From Pseudodesulfovibrio alkaliphilus (lineage in GTDB: Bacteria; Desulfobacterota; Desulfovibrionia; Desulfovibrionales; Desulfovibrionaceae): 64,000 bases of DNA. This document shows positions 37,473 through 46,299 of this stretch, piece by piece. The translations under genes and the position numbers were made by a program. Location: contig NZ_WODC01000003.1 in assembly GCF_009729555.1 (NCBI RefSeq), positions 62,001 through 126,000 on the forward strand. The letters run 5' to 3'. The notes below the pieces were generated by a model. The model made no database searches and had not been told where the DNA came from. It saw only the letters and a list, made by a program, of their open reading frames with translations. Each line of letters starts with the position of its first letter. Position 1 is the stretch's first letter.

Positions 37473-38312
37473 TCACACGTCGAGCACCGGCCCCCCGGCC
37501 TCCTTCTCCACATAGGCCAGAAATTTCTGCGCCTCCTCCAAATGGGGGTTGAGCTCCAGGGCCCGACGCAGATTGGCCAGACACTGATCCCTGTCGCCGC
37601 GCTCGAAATAGGCGCGGGCGATGTTGTAGTGAAGGTTCTCGTCGTTGTCCGTCAGTTGCAGGGCGCGTTCGTAGTATTCCACGGCTTGGTCGAGGAGCTT
37701 GGACTTGCGAAGATTGATGCCGAATTCGTTGAAAAGGTGCTTGTGCTCCGGGGCAAAGGCGGCCTCCAGGGAGACCACGCGCTTGAAGATGTCGCCCGCC
37801 TTGCCCGCGTCGCCGCGCTCCATGTAGGTCAGGCCCAGGCCGAAGTTGGCCCGGACGTTCTCCTCGTCCACGTTCAGGGCCGCCTCGTACTCGAACTGGG
37901 CGGAATAGAGCGCTCCCTGCTCGCGTTGGGCCTCGGCGCGTTTGAGGGTGCTGTCCAGCTCCTGCATCCGGGGGTAGACTTCCTTCTGGTAGTATTCCAG
38001 CTCCGGATTGTAACGCTCCAGGAAGTCGGCTCTGGGCACGGCCTCGGCCTGGCCCGAGGGCACATTGTTCTTGTTCAGGGGCCGGACCATGACCACGATG
38101 TTGCCGTCCTCGTCCGGCCCGGCCTCCTCGGCGTACCAGTATGCCTTCTGGATGACCTTGCGCGAGGTGGTGCCGGTGCCAACCCGAACCACGCTCTGGC
38201 TCGAAAACACCCCGGATATCCGGTGCCGCTGCACGGAACTGGGAATCTCCACCTCCGGCATGGCTGCGTCACGGGGAACCTTGCCCCCGGCGGTCCGATC
38301 ATCTGCCGTCAT
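37473..38312 (-). CDS. TPR protein with a shared N-terminal domain (paralogue 2)
   Basis: 279 residues. After a polar N-terminus the protein has the same unrecognised domain as the gene at 26807 (ISGVFSSQSVVRVGTGTTSRK, KAYWYAEEA, VRPLNKNNVPSG), then about four TPR units (GALYSAQFEYEAALNVD, GLTYMERGDAGKAGDIF, GINLRKSKLLDQAVEYYERAL, ARAYFERGDRDQCLANLRRAL). ATG 38312 is supported by the G-rich sequence CGGGGGG about 5 nt upstream. The radical SAM gene ends 46 nt... upstream of its start, on the same strand, so they may be co-transcribed. Confidence 0.82.
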   Translation of the reverse strand: MTADDRTAGGKVPRDAAMPEVEIPSSVQRHRISGVFSSQSVVRVGTGTTSRKVIQKAYWYAEEAGPDEDGNIVVMVRPLNKNNVPSGQAEAVPRADFLERYNPELEYYQKEVYPRMQELDSTLKRAEAQREQGALYSAQFEYEAALNVDEENVRANFGLGLTYMERGDAGKAGDIFKRVVSLEAAFAPEHKHLFNEFGINLRKSKLLDQAVEYYERALQLTDNDENLHYNIARAYFERGDRDQCLANLRRALELNPHLEEAQKFLAYVEKEAGGPVLDV

Positions 38313-38359
38313 CTGCCCCCCGATGATTGCCGTCTCCCGAAATCCCGTCGCCCGATGCG

Positions 38360-39292
38360 CTAGCAGCCGCACTTGCGGCATATCTCCAGATTCTCGAAAT
38401 TGCCCTCGAAAAACTCGTAGATCAGCTTCTTGAACCTGTCGGAATTCCAGACTTCCCTGATGGAACTGTTGGTGATGTTGCCAACGACCACCGACTGCCT
38501 CCAGTCGTGGCAGCAGATGATCATGTCGCCGTTCTCGACAATGTAGGCCTGCTTGAGGAACAAGTCGCAATACCGCTTCTTTTTCCTCTCCTGGACATCG
38601 ACGCAGACGGAACCGAACGCTTCCTCGCCCACGCGATTGTCCACGGCGTGGATGTGAAATTTCACGTCGCGCTGGTCCCAGTATTTCCTGGCGCTCTCCA
38701 GCTCGTGCTCCACGAGCCGGGTGCGCAGGGTGGTGATGTTGACCTTGGGATGCTGGCTTCCCATCCTCTGCTTGAGAGCCAGAAAGCTGTCGATGTTTTC
38801 CATGGTCCTTGCAAAATCAAGAGACATGGACTGGTGGTATGTCTCCTCGCTGTATCCATTCACGCTGATCCATATCTGGCTCAACTTCGCATCAATCAGC
38901 GCCTCGCCGATCTCGGGCGTCAGGAGACTGGCGTTGGTGGTGATCCGCGTCTTGACCGGCAGAATGGAGTGCTTCTTGATGTCGGCCAGGATGCGCGGCA
39001 TCCGCTTGTCCATAAGCGGCTCGTTGGTCATGTACGGACTTATCCTGCCCACGCCGCTGTGCCCGCATTCCTTGATGATCTTGCTGATGAGCCCGTCATC
39101 CATGCGCCCATGGGGAATGGCCTTGGGCTCGCTCGAATGGCAGCAGAACACGCACTTGGCGTTGCACGTGGACAGGGTCTGAAACTGAACGGCACGGGGA
39201 AAACGGGGGCGGAACCGCTTGCCCGTCCTGATCCAGGTGACGATATTCTCGAAATAGGAACTCCCCTGACGGGGCATGTAATACTCGGCCAA
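38360..39292 (-). CDS. radical SAM/SPASM-domain protein
   Basis: 310 residues. The radical SAM cluster motif is CNAKCVFCC (CxxxCxxC), followed by RITTNASLLTPE and ISVNGYSEETYH segments typical of SPASM-type enzymes. The C-terminus has further cysteines (YCDLF, MIICCHDW, CRKCGC) that can hold an auxiliary cluster. SPASM proteins modify peptides or make cofactors; no obvious peptide substrate gene is adjacent. TTG 39292 is chosen because AGGAGGAGG ends 4 nt upstream, whereas ATG 39277 is too far from it. Confidence 0.85.
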   Translation of the reverse strand: MAEYYMPRQGSSYFENIVTWIRTGKRFRPRFPRAVQFQTLSTCNAKCVFCCHSSEPKAIPHGRMDDGLISKIIKECGHSGVGRISPYMTNEPLMDKRMPRILADIKKHSILPVKTRITTNASLLTPEIGEALIDAKLSQIWISVNGYSEETYHQSMSLDFARTMENIDSFLALKQRMGSQHPKVNITTLRTRLVEHELESARKYWDQRDVKFHIHAVDNRVGEEAFGSVCVDVQERKKKRYCDLFLKQAYIVENGDMIICCHDWRQSVVVGNITNSSIREVWNSDRFKKLIYEFFEGNFENLEICRKCGC

Positions 39293-39622
39293 AACGCCTC
39301 CTCCTGCTCTATTCTTCCTCTGCCCGGGGCACGGCCCAGGGGACGCCCGGGCTCCCCCGTGCGCCAGCTCGCCGGGCATCCCGCCCGGCGCAAAAATACG
39401 CCCGTCAAGCCGCAGGGCTGGCCTGCGGGCATTGCCTGCCGACCATACACCGCGTGAAAAACGAAGGCAACGCTCCCGCCCGGTTTGCGTTTTTTTCCCA
39501 TGTGGTGACAATCGCGTCGGTTTCGGGTAAACGCAGGGGCGGCAAATCAACATCCCAAACAGCGGTTCGTTCCCGCAAGGATGCAGGCCGCAGGGCCGAA
39601 GAGACGCAAGGAGCAGTTTTCC
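39293..39622. other. divergent intergenic region, radical SAM / XRE-cupin
   Basis: 330 nt with no convincing gene. A possible plus-strand promoter is GTGACA (39505-39510), 17 nt, TAAACG (39528-39533). The rest is GC-rich and shows nothing recognised. Confidence 0.4.
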
Positions 39623-40183
39623 ATGAGCAGCACTGGCAACAGGATTCAGGCATACCGCGAACGGCAGAAGCTGAGTATCGCAGATCTGGCCGAACGCACC
39701 GGCCTGACCGAGGACTTCATCACCGCGGTGGAACAAAGCGACATGTACCCCTCGCTTCGACCGCTGGTGAAGCTGGCACGCGCCCTGGGCGTACGCCTTG
39801 GCACCTTTCTCGACGATCAGGTCTCGAGCGACCCGCTCATCGTCCGGCTGGCCGAGCGCGAGGAAGAGCTGACCATGCACCCGGACGGCAAGGAGCCGGG
39901 CATGGTCTTCCACTCCCTGGGCAAAGGCAAGACCGACCGCCACATGGAGCCCTTCTTCATCGAAATGCTCCCCAAATCCGCCCTGGATGAAACCCTCTCC
40001 TCCCACGAAGGCGAGGAGTTCATCGTGGTCCACTCCGGCCAGGTACGCATCCGCTACGGCCAGGACGAGTCGGTGCTCTCGCCCGGAGACTCGGTCTATT
40101 TCAACTCCGTGGTGCCCCACAACGTGGCCTGCGCCGGGGATGAAAAGGCCGAAATCTACGCGGTTCTCTACTTCCCGGAATAG
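39623..40183 (+). CDS. XRE-family regulator with cupin domain (pair 1)
   Basis: 186 residues. The N-terminal HTH_3 domain (about 5-65: IQAYRERQKLSIADLAERTGLTEDFITAVEQSD) binds DNA. The C-terminal cupin_2 domain (about 110-180: HEGEEFIVVHSGQVRIRYGQ, LSPGDSVYFNSVVPHNV) is the likely ligand sensor. ATG 39623 has AAGGAG about 8 nt upstream. The acyl-CoA ligase gene starts 8 nt after its stop, so it probably controls its own operon. Confidence 0.9.
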   Translation: MSSTGNRIQAYRERQKLSIADLAERTGLTEDFITAVEQSDMYPSLRPLVKLARALGVRLGTFLDDQVSSDPLIVRLAEREEELTMHPDGKEPGMVFHSLGKGKTDRHMEPFFIEMLPKSALDETLSSHEGEEFIVVHSGQVRIRYGQDESVLSPGDSVYFNSVVPHNVACAGDEKAEIYAVLYFPE

Positions 40184-40191
40184 GCGGCACC

Positions 40192-41832
40192 ATGGCAGCA
40201 ACCCGAGAAATCACCCTGGGCGCACTCCTTGACGAGACCGCGGCCAGCCACCCGGACACCGAGGCCGTGGTCTATGTGGACCGCGATTTCCGCCTGACCT
40301 ACCGCGAGTTCGGCGCACTGACGGACACCCTGGCCAAGGGGCTCATGGCTCTTGGCGTACAGAAGGGCGAGAAGGTGGCCGTGTGGGCCAACAACGTGCC
40401 CTACTGGGTGGCGCTCCAGTTCGCCACAGCCAAGATCGGGGCCATCCTGCTCACGGTCAACACCCACTACCGCTCCCACGAGTTCAAGTATCTGCTCGAA
40501 CACTCCGAGACCGAGAACCTCTTCATCATCGGCAACTACCGCGACCACGACTATCTGGCCACGGTCTACGAGTTGATCCCGGAGCTGAAGACCCAGGAGC
40601 GCGGCCAACTGCGCACCAATAAATACCCCAAACTCAAGAGGGTCTTCTACCTCGGTCACGAGAAGCATCGGGGCATGTACTCCATCCCCGAGCTGCAGGC
40701 CATGGCCGCCATGGTCTCCGACGAACAGTTCCGCGCCCGCCAGGCCCAGCTTGCCCCCCACGATGTGGTCAACATGCAGTACACCTCGGGGACCACGGGC
40801 TTTCCCAAGGGCGTGCAGCTGACCCACTTCAACATCGCCAACAACGGCTACTGGATCGGCAAGAACCAGCACTTCGCGCCCGGCGAGCGGCTGTGTCTGC
40901 CCGTGCCGCTCTTCCACTGTTTCGGCTGTGTGCTCGGCGTGCTGGCCTGCGTCAACCACGGAGTGACCATGGTGATTCTGGAGGACTATGTGCCCCTTGA
41001 TGTCATGGCCGCCGTGGACCAGGAAAAATGTACCGCCCTGTACGGGGTGCCCACCATGTACATCGCCATCCTGGACCATCCGCTCTTCGAACGCTTCGAC
41101 TACTCGAGCCTGCGCACCGGCATCATGGCCGGATCGCCCTGCCCGGTGGAGGTCATGAAGCGGGTCATGGACCGGATGAACATGAAGGAGATCACCATCT
41201 GCTACGGCCTGACCGAATCGAGCCCGGTCATGAGCCAGACCAAGATCGGCGATTCCATCCGCCAGATGACCGAGACCGTGGGCCAGGCCATGCCCGAGGT
41301 GGAGATCAAGATAGTGGACCCGGAAACCGGCCGCGAGGCACCCACCGGCATCCAGGGCGAGATCTGCTGCCGGGGATACAACGTCATGGTCGGCTACTAC
41401 AACAACCAGAAGGCCACCGAGGCAGCCATCGACGCCGACGGCTGGCTCCACTCCGGCGATCTCGGGGTCATGGACGAGGATGGCTATCTCTCCATCACCG
41501 GCCGCCTCAAGGACATGATCATCCGGGGCGGGGAAAACGTCTACCCCCGGGAGATCGAGGAATTCCTCTACGCCATGGACGGCATCCGCGACGTGCAGGT
41601 GGCCGGGGTGCCCAGCAAGAAGTTCGGCGAGGAGGTGGGCGCCTTCGTCATCCTCAAGGAGGACGCGGCCCTGGAGCCCGAGGATGTCATCGACTACTGC
41701 CGCGGCAAGATCGCCCGGTACAAGACGCCCAGATACGTGAGCTTCCTGACGGCCTATCCCATGACCGCGTCGGGCAAGATCCAGAAATTCAAGCTGCGCG
41801 AAATGGCCGCCGAGCTGTGGCCCGACGCGTAG
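40192..41832 (+). CDS. AMP-forming acyl-CoA ligase (pair 1)
   Basis: 546 residues of the ANL superfamily. The ATP loop is YTSGTTGFPKG, the adenylate site includes CYGLTESSPV and GWLHSGDLGVMDEDGYLSITGRLKDMIIRGGENVYPREIEE, and the catalytic lysine lies in SGKIQKFKLRE near the C-terminus. The enzyme would activate a fatty or other carboxylic acid with ATP and CoA. The chain length cannot be read from sequence. Its neighbour is an XRE-cupin regulator. Confidence 0.92.
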   Translation: MAATREITLGALLDETAASHPDTEAVVYVDRDFRLTYREFGALTDTLAKGLMALGVQKGEKVAVWANNVPYWVALQFATAKIGAILLTVNTHYRSHEFKYLLEHSETENLFIIGNYRDHDYLATVYELIPELKTQERGQLRTNKYPKLKRVFYLGHEKHRGMYSIPELQAMAAMVSDEQFRARQAQLAPHDVVNMQYTSGTTGFPKGVQLTHFNIANNGYWIGKNQHFAPGERLCLPVPLFHCFGCVLGVLACVNHGVTMVILEDYVPLDVMAAVDQEKCTALYGVPTMYIAILDHPLFERFDYSSLRTGIMAGSPCPVEVMKRVMDRMNMKEITICYGLTESSPVMSQTKIGDSIRQMTETVGQAMPEVEIKIVDPETGREAPTGIQGEICCRGYNVMVGYYNNQKATEAAIDADGWLHSGDLGVMDEDGYLSITGRLKDMIIRGGENVYPREIEEFLYAMDGIRDVQVAGVPSKKFGEEVGAFVILKEDAALEPEDVIDYCRGKIARYKTPRYVSFLTAYPMTASGKIQKFKLREMAAELWPDA

Positions 41833-41870
41833 CAGACCGCCACCGGATGCACTTCAACATTCCGCAGGCT

Positions 41871-42036
41871 GTAATAGGCGTACGAGTGCAAGGCGCGAAA
41901 AGAATCAAGGCCGAAGCCCTTGAGCCGTTGGCGAGTCTTCGAGCCTTACGGATCATGAGAGCAGAGATGTACTCTTAAGTACGTGAGGGTTTGATCTTTT
42001 TGAGGCAAAGCGGCAATCGGACGTTTTTCGACAACC
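41871..42036 (+). repeat. intergenic repeat element, copy 1 (upstream of second XRE-cupin gene)
   Basis: Shares TGCAAGGCGCGAAAA (41887-41901) and a diverged TTGATCTTTTTGAGGCAAAGC end (41991-42011) with the reverse complement of the element at 42599-42724. It carries about 50 extra nt in the middle. Boundaries are approximate. It ends 15 nt before the XRE-cupin start codon and so forms most of its 5' region. Confidence 0.65.
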
Positions 42037-42050
42037 CAGGGGAGGCAACC

Positions 42051-42599
42051 ATGGGACAATACAAGGAAATCGCGCCACGGCTGACAGGCCTGCGCGAGAG
42101 CATCGGCTGGACCGTCAGGGAGATGGCCGAGCTGCTGCGCGTGGACGAGACGACAGTGGCCGGATACGAAACGGGCACCATGGAGATTCCCGTGGGCTAC
42201 CTGCTCGATGTCTCGCGCTTGTGCCGGGTGGACCTGACCACCCTCATCTCGGGCCGCGAGCCGCACCTCAAGTCCCACGCCCTGGTGCGCAAGGGCGAGG
42301 GGTTCGCCGTGGACCGGCGCAAGGACTACGACTACAAAAGCCTGGGCTACAAGTTCGCCGGGCGGCAGATGGAGCCGTTTCTCATCACCGTTCCGCCCAA
42401 GAGCGGCGAGGCCATGACCGAGACAAGCCACCACGGTCAGGAGTTCATCTATCTGCTCGAAGGCCGCCTGGAACTCAGGCTTGGCGGCGAACCGCTCATT
42501 CTCGAACCCGGCGATTCGGTCTACTTCGATTCCTCCACGCCCCATGCCATGCGCGGGCTGGACGGCCGCGAGGCCCGATTCATCGACGTGATTCTCTAG
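42051..42599 (+). CDS. XRE-family regulator with cupin domain (pair 2)
   Basis: 182 residues. HTH_3 domain (about 10-70: LRESIGWTVREMAELLRVDETTVAGYETG) and cupin_2 domain (about 105-180: HHGQEFIYLLEGRLELRLGG, LEPGDSVYFDSSTPHAM). It is homologous to the regulator at 39623 but clearly diverged. ATG 42051 has GGGGAGG 5 nt upstream. The gene is bracketed by two inversely oriented repeat copies, and the second repeat begins at its stop codon. A second AMP-forming ligase lies downstream. Confidence 0.9.
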   Translation: MGQYKEIAPRLTGLRESIGWTVREMAELLRVDETTVAGYETGTMEIPVGYLLDVSRLCRVDLTTLISGREPHLKSHALVRKGEGFAVDRRKDYDYKSLGYKFAGRQMEPFLITVPPKSGEAMTETSHHGQEFIYLLEGRLELRLGGEPLILEPGDSVYFDSSTPHAMRGLDGREARFIDVIL

Positions 42600-42724
42600 C
42601 AGACTGTTGAAAAATGGCGATCTGCGGCGTTGCTTCAAAAAGTTCAAATCCCCGCACACGGGAAGTACGCTTCGGTCTTGACCTTTTTTCGCGCCTTGCA
42701 TCTCACCATTTTTGAATGATCTGC
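42599..42724 (-). repeat. intergenic repeat element, copy 2, with terminal inverted repeats
   Basis: 126 bp. The ends are imperfect inverted repeats (GCAGACTGTTGAAAAATGG and CCATTTTTGAATGATCTGC). Internally it matches the element at 41871-42036 in the opposite orientation (42686-42700 is the exact reverse complement of 41887-41901). Short non-coding elements with such ends resemble REP or MITE-type repeats. No transposase is present. Confidence 0.7.
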
Positions 42725-42793
42725 ATGTTCTGACTCTATCAACGGCCTGCCAGACCACAGTGTCGAATCCATGGACAACGGAGACGCATCGCC

Positions 42794-44431
42794 ATGAACA
42801 CCAAACCCTCGTTCACCAGCTACGACGACATGCGGGCCAACTATCGGCTCCGCTGCCCCGACGACTTCAACTTTGCCTACGACGTGCTCGACGCCAAGCG
42901 GCCGGACCAGTCCGCCATGATCCATGTGGACGACACAGGCGTCCGGCGCGACCTCGACTTCGGCTTCTTCCAACAGGGCTCCCGCAGGCTGGCCAACGCC
43001 CTGACCGGGCGCGGGGTCAAGCCCGGCGACCGGGTCATGGTCATCCTCTACCGCAGGGTCGAATACTGGACCGCCATGCTCGCCCTGCACCGCATCGGCG
43101 CCGTGCCCATCCCCTCGCCCTCCCTGCTGACCACCAAGGACATCGCCCAGCGGGTCAACTACGCCGGAATAACCGCCATCCTCTGCGAGGACTCCATCAC
43201 CCAACGCGTGGACGCGGCCCTGCCCGACTGCCCCGGTCTGCATCTGCGGGTCCAGGTGGGCGGTGCCCCAGCCCAGGGCTGGCTCGACTTCGAGGCGATC
43301 ATGGCCCAGGCCTCGCCCGAATGCCCGCGCACCCCGGCCACCCCCGGCGGCCCCGATCCGCTGGTCATTTTCTTCTCCTCCGGCACCACCGGCATGCCCA
43401 AAATGGTCGTGCACAACCACAAATACCCATACAGCCACTACACCACCGCCGCTGTCTGGCACGACCTGAACCCGGGAGACATCCACCTGACCCTGTCCGA
43501 CACCGGCTGGGGCAAATCCGTGTGGGGCAAGTTCTACGGCCAGTGGATGGCCGACGCCGTGGTCTTTGTCTGGGACTTTCGGGGCAAATTCGAGGCCGAT
43601 GCCCTGCTGCGCGTGATGGCCGAACACCGCGTCACCACCTTCTGCGCCCCGCCCACGGTCTACCGCTTCCTGGTGCGCGAGGATCTCTCCAAGCACGATC
43701 TCTCGGCCCTGCGCCACTGCACCACCGCGGGCGAACTGCTCAACGAATCGGTCTTCCACGCCTGGCACAAGGCGCTGGGCCTGCCCATATACGAGGGCTA
43801 CGGCCAGACCGAGACCACCCTCCAGGTTGCCACCTTCCCCTTCATGAAACCCAAGGCCGGGTCCATCGGCAAGCCCGTGCCCGGTTGGGACATCGCCCTG
43901 CTCGACGAATCGGGCAAGCCCGTGCCCCAGGGCGAGGAAGGGGAAATCTGCATCAACATCGACTCGCCCGTGCTCGGCCTCTTCGACAGCTACATGGACG
44001 AGCCGGAGAAGACCGCCTCGGTCAAGTTCGACGGCTGGTACCACACCGGAGACAAGGCCTGGGCCGACGAGGACGGCTACCTCTGGTTCATGGGCCGCAC
44101 CGACGACCTGATCAAGAGCTCGGGCTACCGCATCGGGCCCTTTGAGGTGGAGTCCGCCCTGGTGGCCCACGACGCCGTGATCGAGGCCGCCGTCACAGGC
44201 GTGCCCGACGAGGTGCGCGGCCAGATCGTCAAGGCCACCGTGGTCCTCGCACAGGGGTACGTCGGGGACGAGGCGTTGACCAAGGCTCTCCAGACCTTTG
44301 TGCGCGAGCTGACCGCGCCCTACAAATACCCGCGCATCATCGAATACGTGGACGAACTGCCCAAGACCATCAGCGGCAAGATCAAACGCAAGGAAATCCG
44401 CGAGGCGGACCTCGAAAAATACGCTGTCTGA
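42794..44431 (+). CDS. AMP-forming acyl-CoA ligase (pair 2)
   Basis: 545 residues, ANL superfamily. The ATP loop is FSSGTTGMPKM, with EGYGQTETTLQV and DGWYHTGDKAWADEDGYLWFMGRTDDLIKSSGYRIGPFEVE further on, and the lysine in SGKIKRKEIRE. The N-terminus and overall layout resemble medium-chain acyl-CoA synthetases (ACSM type). It differs from the ligase at 40192, so the two probably have different substrates. CGGAG lies about 8 nt before ATG 42794. An intrinsic terminator follows. Confidence 0.9.
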   Translation: MNTKPSFTSYDDMRANYRLRCPDDFNFAYDVLDAKRPDQSAMIHVDDTGVRRDLDFGFFQQGSRRLANALTGRGVKPGDRVMVILYRRVEYWTAMLALHRIGAVPIPSPSLLTTKDIAQRVNYAGITAILCEDSITQRVDAALPDCPGLHLRVQVGGAPAQGWLDFEAIMAQASPECPRTPATPGGPDPLVIFFSSGTTGMPKMVVHNHKYPYSHYTTAAVWHDLNPGDIHLTLSDTGWGKSVWGKFYGQWMADAVVFVWDFRGKFEADALLRVMAEHRVTTFCAPPTVYRFLVREDLSKHDLSALRHCTTAGELLNESVFHAWHKALGLPIYEGYGQTETTLQVATFPFMKPKAGSIGKPVPGWDIALLDESGKPVPQGEEGEICINIDSPVLGLFDSYMDEPEKTASVKFDGWYHTGDKAWADEDGYLWFMGRTDDLIKSSGYRIGPFEVESALVAHDAVIEAAVTGVPDEVRGQIVKATVVLAQGYVGDEALTKALQTFVRELTAPYKYPRIIEYVDELPKTISGKIKRKEIREADLEKYAV

Positions 44432-44458
44432 CGGCAGAACCGGAACCGCATGGGGAAT

Positions 44459-44493
44459 CGGGCCGGCGACGCATCGCGTCACCGGCCCGCTTT
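44459..44493 (+). terminator. intrinsic terminator after the second acyl-CoA ligase
   Basis: A 14-nt arm (44459-44472) pairs with 44476-44489 with a single mismatch and a tight loop, followed by a C/T-rich stretch beginning CTTTCC. Confidence 0.65.
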
Positions 44494-44618
44494 CCTTTCC
44501 TGGCCCCCGCATCCGGCAGTCCTCATCCGGCGCTCGCACCGCTCCCCGACAGGGCTCAAGGCCATTCACCTTGTCCAGGTACTCTGGCCGACACATTCAT
44601 CGGAACCGAGGTACCACA

Positions 44619-44647
44619 TTGACAAGGTTGACGGGACAAGCTACTCG
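44619..44647 (+). promoter_or_regulatory. possible promoter of the nik operon
   Basis: TTGACA (44619-44624) is followed after 17 nt by TACTCG (44642-44647), a weak -10 box. The position about 57 nt before ATG 44704 is suitable. No recognisable NikR palindrome was seen. Confidence 0.35.
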
Positions 44648-44703
44648 TCACACACTTTCTTGAATCATATCTGACCAAAGCGCCCCTATTAAGGAGTCGT
44701 ACC

Positions 44704-46299
44704 ATGAAAAGAGCCGTGTTTTATCTTTTGTCGGCAGCCGTGCTGGTGGCGTCGGCCATGCTCGGGCCGGTTCGGGCCGATCTGGGCGACACCCTGAACT
44801 ATTCCTGGGCTGCCAACGTGGGGCCCCTCAATCCCCACGCCTATTCGCCCAGCCAGATGTTCGCCCAGGCCATGGTCTACGAGCCCCTTGTCCGCTATGG
44901 CGAGGGAGGCGGGCTGGAGCCGTGGCTGGCCGAGTCCTGGGACATCTCGGCCGACGGGCGGACCTACACCTTCCATCTGCGCAAGGGCGTCACCTTTTCC
45001 GACGGCACCCCCTTTGACGCGGCAGCCGCGAAAAAGAACTTCGATGCCGTGCTCCTGAACTCCCAGCGGCACAACTGGCTGGAATTCATCAACCAGATCG
45101 CGGACACGGTGGCGGTGGACGAGCATACCTTCCAACTGGTTCTCAAAAACGCCTATTATCCGACACTGCAGGAACTCTGCCTGATACGACCCATGCGCTT
45201 CCTCTCCCCCTCGGGCTTCCCTGAGGACGGCAACACCGGCAAGGGAATCAAGGCGCCCATCGGCACCGGCCCCTGGGTGCTCGCCGAAACCCGCAAGGGC
45301 GAGCACGATCTCTTTGTTGCCAACGAACGCTACTGGGGCAACAAGCCCAAGTTCAAACGCCTGCTGGTCAAGGTCATCCCGGATTCCGACGGCCGGGCCG
45401 TCGCCTTCCAGACCGGCCAGATCGATCTCATCTTCGGTTCCGGTGGCCACGGCAGCGGCCAGATCGGCATCGACACCTTCAACCGCTTCGCCTCCATGCC
45501 CGGCATAGAGACCGCCATTTCCGCCCCCCAGGCCACCAGGGTGCTGGCCATCAACAGCAACCTGTTTCCCACCAGCGACCTCGCCGTGCGTCAGGCCATC
45601 CTGTACGGAGTGAACAAGGCGGCCATGGTCAAGCACATCTTCCTGGGCGTGGAGCCCATGGCCGACACCCTGTTCTCGCCGGACATGCCTTACTGCGACC
45701 TGGGCCTGGCCCCCTTTGCCCACGACCAGCAAAAGGCCGCCGCCCTTCTGGACGAAGCAGGATGGAAACAGGAGAAAGAGGCCGGGTATCGCACCCGCGA
45801 CGGCCGGGAGCTGGCCTTTGACGTGTGCTTTGTCGGCAACGACAGCCTGCAGAAGTCCGTGGCCGAGGTCATCCAGGGCGACCTGAAGCGCCTGGGCATC
45901 AGGGTCCGCCTCGTGGGCGAGGAGATGGACTCCTTCCTCACCCGCCAAAAGAGCGGCGAGTTCGGCATGATCTTCGGCGACACCTGGGGCGCCCCCTATG
46001 ACCCCCACTCCTTTTGCAGTTCCATGCGCAAACCGGCCCATGCGGACTATCAGGCCCAGATCGGTCTGCCCATGAAGGAAGAAATCGACCGCAAGATCAG
46101 CGAGGTGCTCGTCAGTGTGGACGAGGAGAAACGCCAGGAGCTGTACCGCGACATCCTGACCACCCTGCACGAGCAGGCCGTGTATCTCCCCCTTTCCTAC
46201 ATGACCAACATCACGGTTCACCGGCCGGAGCTCAAGGGGGTTACCTTCGGGCCAACCAAGTATGAATTTCCTTTTGAGCTTATGTCCCGGGAGAGGTGA
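44704..46299 (+). CDS. nikA: nickel ABC transporter substrate-binding protein
   Basis: 531 residues with a signal peptide (MKRAVFYLLSAAVLVASAML). The mature protein closely follows E. coli NikA: NYSWAANVGPLNPHAYSPSQMFAQAMVYEPL, ERYWGNKPKFKR, FQTGQIDLIF and the GMIFGDTWGAPYDPHSFCSSMR segment near the C-terminus. It would capture a nickel chelate in the periplasm. AAGGAG precedes ATG 44704. Nickel is needed for NiFe hydrogenases in sulfate reducers. It leads a five-gene operon. Confidence 0.93.
   Translation: MKRAVFYLLSAAVLVASAMLGPVRADLGDTLNYSWAANVGPLNPHAYSPSQMFAQAMVYEPLVRYGEGGGLEPWLAESWDISADGRTYTFHLRKGVTFSDGTPFDAAAAKKNFDAVLLNSQRHNWLEFINQIADTVAVDEHTFQLVLKNAYYPTLQELCLIRPMRFLSPSGFPEDGNTGKGIKAPIGTGPWVLAETRKGEHDLFVANERYWGNKPKFKRLLVKVIPDSDGRAVAFQTGQIDLIFGSGGHGSGQIGIDTFNRFASMPGIETAISAPQATRVLAINSNLFPTSDLAVRQAILYGVNKAAMVKHIFLGVEPMADTLFSPDMPYCDLGLAPFAHDQQKAAALLDEAGWKQEKEAGYRTRDGRELAFDVCFVGNDSLQKSVAEVIQGDLKRLGIRVRLVGEEMDSFLTRQKSGEFGMIFGDTWGAPYDPHSFCSSMRKPAHADYQAQIGLPMKEEIDRKISEVLVSVDEEKRQELYRDILTTLHEQAVYLPLSYMTNITVHRPELKGVTFGPTKYEFPFELMSRER

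Noticed and set aside
44450-44674. 74-codon plus-strand frame between the ligase and nikA
   Set aside because: It spans the terminator hairpin and the nik promoter candidate.
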